From the NCBI GenBank assembly GCA_009363875.1, contig CM018692.1, positions 90,734,137 through 90,798,136 of the forward strand: a DNA stretch of 64,000 nucleotides, given 5' to 3'. The DNA comes from Mikania micrantha (taxonomy: Eukaryota > Streptophyta > Magnoliopsida > Asterales > Asteraceae). Positions 58,301 to 64,000 of this stretch are shown here, piece after piece (within the stretch, counting starts at the first letter, position 1; every line of letters starts with the position of its first letter). The notes beneath the pieces were generated by a model. The model searched no databases, was not told the DNA's origin, and saw nothing but the letters and a program-made list of their open reading frames with translations. Made by a program: the position numbers and the translations under genes.

Positions 58301-58419
58301 TGAAATAATTGTGACACTCACATTATTATCAAAGATTTGCCAATTCAAGAAATATGTTGAAGTAACAAGGCATATTAGAAGATCCCGGCATATCTGAACT
58401 TTTCAGACGTCGAGCAACA
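55391..58419 (-). pseudogene. Decayed pol of the copia element
   Basis: Three kilobases with stops in every frame. The clearest remnant is on the minus strand at about 56710-56765, where LCKYVDDILII matches the copia RT catalytic box YVDD(I/M)LI. A full copia pol is usually longer than this interval, so part is probably deleted. I could not assign protease, integrase or RNase H with confidence. Confidence 0.6.
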
Positions 58420-59062
58420 ATGTACTGGACATTATCGACCTCGGTCAATGGCCTCTTCCTCCCACTGCTCACCACTATCCTCAACTTGGTTTCCTAAACC
58501 AAGAGCATCCCCTTGAGTAATTGTCCTTCCAAAGATATTTCTTTTGTAACTTTTTACAAAAGATTCATATTTCTCTGGTAGGGAAATTAGGATGAAATCA
58601 ATAGCAATCTCAAGGTTCATGGGATAGCCTAGCTTGCCAAGCCTATCAAAATAGCCTTGCAACCTATCAACGTGAGTCCCTACGTCTCCACCCGGTCTCA
58701 AACCCTTTTGGACCTACTTAAGAATTTCAAATCGCCAAAACCTGTTTGGAAGGAAACTCTTCTTGATCTACTCAATCATCTCATGACTGGAGAGATACAT
58801 AAGCTGGTCCACAAATTCAGGAGACACTGAAGTTAGTATGAGATATTTTATCTCACATTCGTGTCTAATGTGCTTCATCCTTTCAGATGTGGTGCAGCTT
58901 ATAGGTGGCTCGGGAGTAATAGGGTTATCCAAAGCATACAATATTCCTTCTTTTCTAAGGACATCTCAAAGGTGATGCATCCAAGTAGAAAAAATTAATC
59001 CCATTGAACTGATTTCGAAATAGATTTATTCTATGAGATTTAGTAGCATCAGTGAAAGACAT
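58420..59062 (-). pseudogene. Copia gag, broken
   Basis: The minus-strand ATG at 59062 opens MSFTDATKSHRINLFRNQFN, then NFFYLDA and, through frameshifts, KEGI-type and FVDQLMYLSSHEMIE sequence. The best part is 58701-58432: HVDRLQGYFDRLGKLGYPMN, then LISLPEKYESFV, the conserved copia-gag (UBN2-type) core. Stops near 58958, 58840 and 58720 interrupt it. No zinc knuckle seen. Confidence 0.75.
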
Positions 59063-60632
59063 CTAAAAAATTCAAAATAAAAGTTTTAGTATTTCATGCT
59101 TTATATAATCCCAAATTGATTATGACTCATTAACAAAATTAATTTAGAATTGTGAGATCCTGTTTATTTAATGAACAGTGAATCGGCTAAGCTCTCTATT
59201 TACTGTTCACAATAATACAGGAGGGTTACGATAACCAATTATGACAATCATAATCCTCAAGTTTTGGGGTTTGTTAGAACATTTATTTCTAACTTTGTAC
59301 ATTTACCCCAACTATGCCAACTTGACTCTTCAAGTATACGCCTTACGATTTTTGACTGAATGACCGGCCTAAGTGTATTAGGAATCGCGATCATTCCTTT
59401 TCAATAAAACCACAGACCTAGTACAGGGTAAGCACTAACACTAGATGTTAGGTCAAATTGATAAAGTGTCTCAAGTCTAAGGTGGCATTTAAATCAAAAT
59501 GTTTACCATTTTCTAACATATATAAACCTATAGCAGGGTAAGCACTAACTCTAGGTTTACATATTTAGAATATAAACATCTTGATCAATGAGTCATTTAA
59601 TTACTTTAATTAATCTCTTTTATGTTTCAAAAACATTATGGACAACTAATTTTAAATGAGGATAGTTGTGCATTTTATAAAATCTCCATTTTATTTATTC
59701 GCTATCTAATTGAAATCCTATTTCATTTTTGACCTAATTTGTTTTAATACCTTATTAAAAACCAAATTGATAGTCTAATCAATCATATTGATTTTATTGT
59801 TTTAGTTTAAAACTATTGAACGATTTGAAGCAAGACACAAATCGTACAATTTCATATTAACAAAATCATATTTTGTTCATGATTTGAAATAGCTTGAAAC
59901 TCCTTTCAATGCTCGACTCGATTATTTTTAAATACCTTATTTAAACTAAGTCGGTAATTATCGCGAATCATTTTTAAACTAAAAAGTTCTAATTTTTTAT
60001 AAAATAAACCTTTTATTTTATAAACTTGATTTATTAAAATAAAACACTTTTATTTTAAAAACCCTTTTAAAGTAATTACAAAACTCCTTTTGTATTACTT
60101 ATCGTTTTGTAATGATTGTGAAAATTTTGTTTTTACTATGTTTATATTTCCTAAATATTAAACAACTACAAACAACAAAATGTGATTATGAAACGAGCCA
60201 AAGTCTCAATTGTTCGGTTTAGTTCGAGTCATCAAACATCAACCGAACAATTATAGGGTTTACTATTCAACACCTTGAATCTTGTCTCCCACTTGATCCA
60301 AGATCTCCATCTTTGATCTCCCCGAATGCCTCTATCTTCCGTCTTGTATCCATTGCTTGATTACATTTGTAAAATACAAATTACATTACAAAAATTGAAA
60401 CCTATTCTATTACATCGGGTCCAAATACCCGTAGAAATACATGATTTCAAATAAACCAACCAATCAAACAAAACAAAAGATACAATAACATGGGTCGGAT
60501 CCTAGGACTTGATTCATAATCATAATCACAATCACAATCATCACATTCATAGTTTCGATCTTTTTGTCAAACAAAAGTTTTGACAAAACAAAAACAAACA
60601 AAGATCGATTATTAATTGCATTTAAACGTTTG
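59063..60632 (-). other. Leader region of the copia element
   Basis: Between the 5' LTR and gag, AT-rich, no ORF. Two similar passages contain agggtaagcactaac followed by ctag (about 59425 and 59537), a local duplication. Nothing else recognised. Confidence 0.5.
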
Positions 60633-60653
60633 TAAAAGCCGCTCTGATGCCAC
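60633..60653 (-). promoter_or_regulatory. Primer-binding site of the copia element
   Basis: On the minus strand, right after the LTR end CCCAACA, the text is GTGGCATCAGAGCGGC, a variant of the tRNA-iMet-type TGG(T/C)ATCAGAGC site. Confidence 0.85.
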
Positions 60654-61751
60654 TGTTGGGAATTCTAGGTTACTTTTCATTTAATCAATTTCAATTAATC
60701 GCATTAATTGACAAAATCAGTTTTCATAAAACCGGATTAAACTATCAGATCTGATCTGACACAGCGGAAGCCTTTAAAATTTATAACCTTTCGATTCGCA
60801 ATCGAAATAATTCCCAAATCAGGATCCAATTACAAACAGTTTAAACAACAATTAAATTCTAACAACACAACCATAGGGGGTTTAGAAATCGACCTTTACG
60901 AAGCGGCTCCAAATCCACACGATGGATCGGCAACGGTCTCGCTAGTTGACTCTATACGATCACCCGGTTCCCGATTTCGTCCTACGAATCATAAAAGGAA
61001 CTTGAATTCAAATCCGGCTCAATATGGCTCACGATTCAGTCCACGGCTTGATGGTGCAACCCACGACTCGACTCGGCTCGACGGTGCAACCCATGGCTCA
61101 CCACGACTTGACCCGGCTAGTGGCTAGTTGACCGAAACACCAAAATGGTGGTGGTGTTGGGCGACGGCAATGGCAGCCCAAGGAGAGGGGTGGCGACAGC
61201 CACACAAGAGAAAAAGGAGAGTGGGTGAAAGAGTTCATCATCAAATGTGGGAGGTTGGATCTACTTTTAAAGTCAAAAGTAGATCTACCTTTTTAGGATC
61301 TAAGAATACCAATTCAAAATTGGAATTCCCACCTTTTTATTTCACATTTAATTTAAATTCAACTCTTTTAATTTGATTAAACTCTTTTAGTAATTAAACC
61401 ATTTAATTACTACTCTCCAATATTACTAACTAATAATTAGTTAGTAGCATTTAATTAAATATTTAAAGTTTAACTAAATGTCAATTTGTTAATTAACATT
61501 TAACTAACAATCCCTTGTAATAAAGTTCACAACTTTATTTGTTTAATGAATTAATTATCTCTATAATTAATTCCCACTGATTATTATTTCATAAATAATA
61601 AAAGACAATTCGATAAAACCGACAATTCGTGATCGTATATTATGTTTAACAATTAAACATAAGGTCGTTGTCTTCCAAAGTGTAACTCTTTGGATCATAC
61701 CTTTCATAGCAACTTTGAACTTATCGTTAATCGGACATCCAATATCCAACA
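60654..61751 (-). repeat. 5' LTR of the copia element
   Basis: 1098 bases, TGTTGGGAATTC to ATATCCAACA. Partner of 54268-55365. Confidence 0.95.
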
Positions 61752-61756
61752 CGTGT

Positions 61757-62703
61757 GGACACCAAGAACGTCCGATTTCGTCAAGAAACGAGCTAGATAT
61801 GATGGTTTGAAGTTAGAATTCTAGAGAGAAGGAGGAGGTTCGGGAATAATGTTTTAGAGAGAGAGGATGATGAAAGAAATGAGGTGAAAAGCCTCATTTA
61901 GTCCTTAAATACCCCGAGGGTATTCGGGTTCGTTTCGGTTGCTCGTTTTTCATCTCCGTTGCGTTTCCGGGTTTTTACGCGAATTTTACGTATTTTAAAT
62001 GAAAGAGTTTCTTTGTTTAATTTCTTTTCTTTTTGATGAGTTTCAAAATTGTAAAACGTAAAATATTATATTTTCTTAATTTTATTATCGTTCGTTTCGT
62101 TTTTCTTTTTCGTTTCATCAGAATGCGTCACCATCACGCGTATTCGTTCGAATCGTCACCCGAACGAACACGACGATGGTTTTGCTTTCTGATGCTTGTT
62201 TTCTACTTTTCATTCATTATTTCAGAAGGTTAAACTCACAGATATGTTTGTGTGAATCGTCACCCACGCAAACACACTGTCAGTTCATTATTATGAAATA
62301 ACACTGCAATTATATTTGAATTGTGTTTCCTCACTAACGGACTCAACTAACTTCCTGTTTTCACATTGTTTTCGTACTGATTTGTCGGCCATCTGATTCC
62401 TGTCATCTATGGATATCAGATCGCAACCGACATGTTTTTGTTGTTTACTTGTACACTGTTGTCTTTCTTGATTCGTTGTATTAACTGTACTTAGATTTTT
62501 ACCTAAATACAAACAACTATTGTTTATCGTGAGTTGTTGTACTTACGGTATTTAAGTTTTCACATAAATAAGTACAACTGTTTCTTGTATTCTCTGAATT
62601 CTGTTATCACAAACACTGTTCATATAATGTATTTACACACAGTAAAATGTGAAAGTACACATACCGTAAGGACTTGCCGAACGATCAGGTACTGGATGTC
62701 ATA
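61757..62703 (-). mobile_element. Family-B solo LTR (copy B3), second part
   Basis: This continues B3 after the copia insertion. It shares cgaatcgtcacccgaacgaa and neighbouring text with B1 (about 3670-3700) and ends ggatgtcata before tctat. No gene: the ORF at 62033-62233 is LTR sequence. Confidence 0.85.
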
Positions 62704-62708
62704 TCTAT

Positions 62709-63209
62709 ATTGACATATAACATAGGAAATCGAGTATATGTATTTAAAAGATCATTGATGGCACAATATGTATATATATGAATCAACTCTAATCCATTTT
62801 TGTTGAAACTTAGCTAGTGCAAATCAAATTTAAGATAGAGAACTCATTAATTCATATAATTTTGAAATTTCTTGCCTAGTATTATTCAAATTAAAGTATT
62901 TAAGTTTTTCTTAAATTCAAATTTAATTATTCAATCAAATCAAATCAAATATTACTTCTATGCTTTAAGATACCAATTAAATATAATCAAATTCATATGC
63001 ATGAATGTTAACAAATTAAAATTTTAATCATTCAGAAATATTAAATCAAATAAGTCAAAATTCTATCATTTTCATAAAACTTGGATACAATTTTCAAAGA
63101 TTTTAAATTTTTAACAAATATCAAAATGTGAAAGTTTTCAAAAACAAAAACAAACTAAAAATAAAAACAAACTTTCAAGTGTTATTTTTCAAAATCTTTC
63201 ATTTAAAAT
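62709..63209 (-). other. End of family-A LTR and pol-side spacer of the Sirevirus-like element
   Basis: Very AT-rich, no gene. The family-A LTR should end within the first 100-220 bases, but I could not find its terminus or a second copy of the expected tcaat duplication with certainty. The remainder resembles the spacer at 44890-45495 in composition. Confidence 0.4.
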
Positions 63210-63594
63210 TAATCAACCCGAGTCCCTCTACAAGAGAAGAGAAACGAGTTGAATCAAAAAATTTTGTGAAAATGTCTGCAATGTTGTCAACAATATTAAT
63301 TTTCAAAAGTTGGATTAACTTTTTCTCTGCTCAATCTCGAATAAAATGATGACGAATATCAATGTGTTTTGTTCTTTTATGTGAAACAGGATTTTCAATA
63401 ATGGCTATTGTGGCTGTATTATCAACAAAAATAGGAGTTGTTAAATATTTTAAACTGTAATCTCGCATTTGTTGCTGAATCCACAAAACTTGTGAACAAT
63501 AACTTGAAGAAGCAACATACTCAGCCTCACATGTATAGATGGCTACAGTAAGTTGCTTCTTACATTGCCAGGTTACCAGTTTATTGCCAAAAAT
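63210..63594 (-). pseudogene. Copia RNase H C-terminal part of the Sirevirus-like element
   Basis: The minus-strand translation gives LVTWQCKKQLTVAIYTCEAE (family: ...TVA.STTEAEY), then YVASSSYCSQVLWIQQQMRD, TPIFVDNTATIAIIENPVSH, KRTKHIDIRHHFIRD and a final KINIVDNIADIFTK. These are the classic copia RNase H end motifs, with the Glu of CEAEY and the Asp of FVDNTA present and a single stop (near 63349) after HHFIRD. It is probably the pol end belonging to the extra ORF at 41414-44098, separated by the nested insertions. Confidence 0.88.
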
Positions 63595-63720
63595 TTAGAT
63601 GAATAGAGTTAAAGAAAAGATCTTCTCGTCTTGTATTAATATTGTGGAATTCAGTACATACAATCATAGAGAAATATTACAATTTTCAGTACATAAATTC
63701 AGTACATAGATATGTACAAA
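63595..63720 (-). mobile_element. LTR fragment matching 40804-40915
   Basis: The text gatcttctcgtcttgtatta, ttgtggaattcagtacata and gagaaatattaca match the outer end of the LTR at 40804. It abuts RNase H codons directly, so gag and most of pol are missing between them. Confidence 0.75.
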
Positions 63721-64000
63721 CCGGTAAGCCATTCGAAAAGCGGGGTCTCAATAATCGAATTGGTTAGTTTACCGGTTTTTCATAATAACCGGTTCAGTCA
63801 AAAACTGTTTTTTTAGACATAAATTGATTAAATAAAAAAATGAATTAAAAATTAAACAATTTATAAAATTTTGTTATACAAATTTATATAATTTATAATT
63901 ACATAATGAACAATGTATATAATTTATATGAAAAAATAAATAAATAAAAATATTTTAATTTGAAAAACTATAAATTCAATAAAAATTGAAATGAAAAAGT
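63721..64000. other. AT-rich sequence with ACCGGT inverted repeats
   Basis: Aaaccggtaag, ttaccggttttt and ataaccggttcag occur within 80 bases (63718-63800), and the rest is AT-rich. No gene or element assigned. Confidence 0.4.

Larger units (their letters stand above)
54268..61751 (-). mobile_element. Ty1/copia retrotransposon with CGTGT target duplication
   Basis: Two direct LTRs of 1098 bases (54268-55365 and 60654-61751) enclose 5.3 kb. Cgtgt flanks both sides (54263-54267 and 61752-61756). The primer-binding site adjoins the right LTR and the polypurine tract the left one, so the element is on the minus strand. Gag is recognisable at 59062-58420 and the RT YVDD box at about 56720-56740. 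The order and the TGTTGG...CCAACA ends indicate Ty1/copia. Heavily decayed or partly deleted pol. Confidence 0.93.

Noticed and set aside
1..64000. Host protein-coding gene, tRNA or rRNA
   Set aside because: I read all longer open frames and likely RNA motifs; all recognisable coding sequence belongs to transposable elements, and the TGGTATCAGAGC-type sites are primer-binding sites, not tRNA genes.

Overview
The window is plant nuclear DNA made almost entirely of nested transposable elements. I found no host gene, tRNA, rRNA or CRISPR array. The mix is long-LTR Ty3/gypsy chromovirus-type elements with TGTCACACCCC ends, Sirevirus-like Ty1/copia elements with an extra ORF, and a large Mutator-like element carrying a FAR1-type transposase and a ULP1-like peptidase. 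Together with AT-rich DNA this suggests a large eudicot genome. Asteraceae is my best guess, by inference only.

Left half (1-40 kb). A plus-strand Ty3/gypsy element ('element 1') forms the base layer: a scrap of 5' LTR and a primer-binding site near 4160, decayed gag-protease-RT up to 8101, the second half of RT, RNase H and integrase at 23802-25900, and the start of a 3' LTR at 25917. Four things sit inside or beside it. A family-B solo LTR (1-4119) lies in its 5' LTR. An hAT-like insertion with GC-rich cargo (6568-7392) lies in its protease/RT linker. A complete minus-strand gypsy element ('element C', 8102-23796, 5-bp target duplication ATCTT) splits its RT active-site region. An 11.3-kb MULE (26161-37490) lies in its 3' LTR. 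Element C itself carries a family-B solo LTR (9173-13492, target duplication CGTTT) in its 3' LTR. Its 5' LTR still shows the empty site.

Middle (37.5-40.8 kb). LTR-like sequence runs into a 1.9-kb GTT/GTC array, which directly abuts the polypurine tract and LTR of a plus-strand copia element.

Right half (40.8-63.6 kb). A minus-strand Sirevirus-like copia element (3' LTR 40804-41238, extra coiled-coil ORF 41414-44098, RNase H at 63210-63590) is split by about 17 kb of stacked insertions. These are a family-A LTR (from 45496), inside it a family-B solo LTR (50980-62703, target duplication TCTAT), and inside that a 7.5-kb Ty1/copia element (54268-61751, target duplication CGTGT). A further LTR-like insertion (about 46.9-48.7 kb) lies in family A.

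Coding regions are mostly broken. Element C keeps nearly all catalytic residues, interrupted mainly by stop codons. The MULE transposase keeps its first two acidic residues but lacks its C-terminal part, so this copy is probably non-autonomous. The observations I rate highest are the dense TGTAACA-type motif through the MULE, its ULP1-like gene with duplicated exons, the TATCGATA palindromes of the Sirevirus-like elements, and splice-donor consensuses shared by unrelated LTR families.
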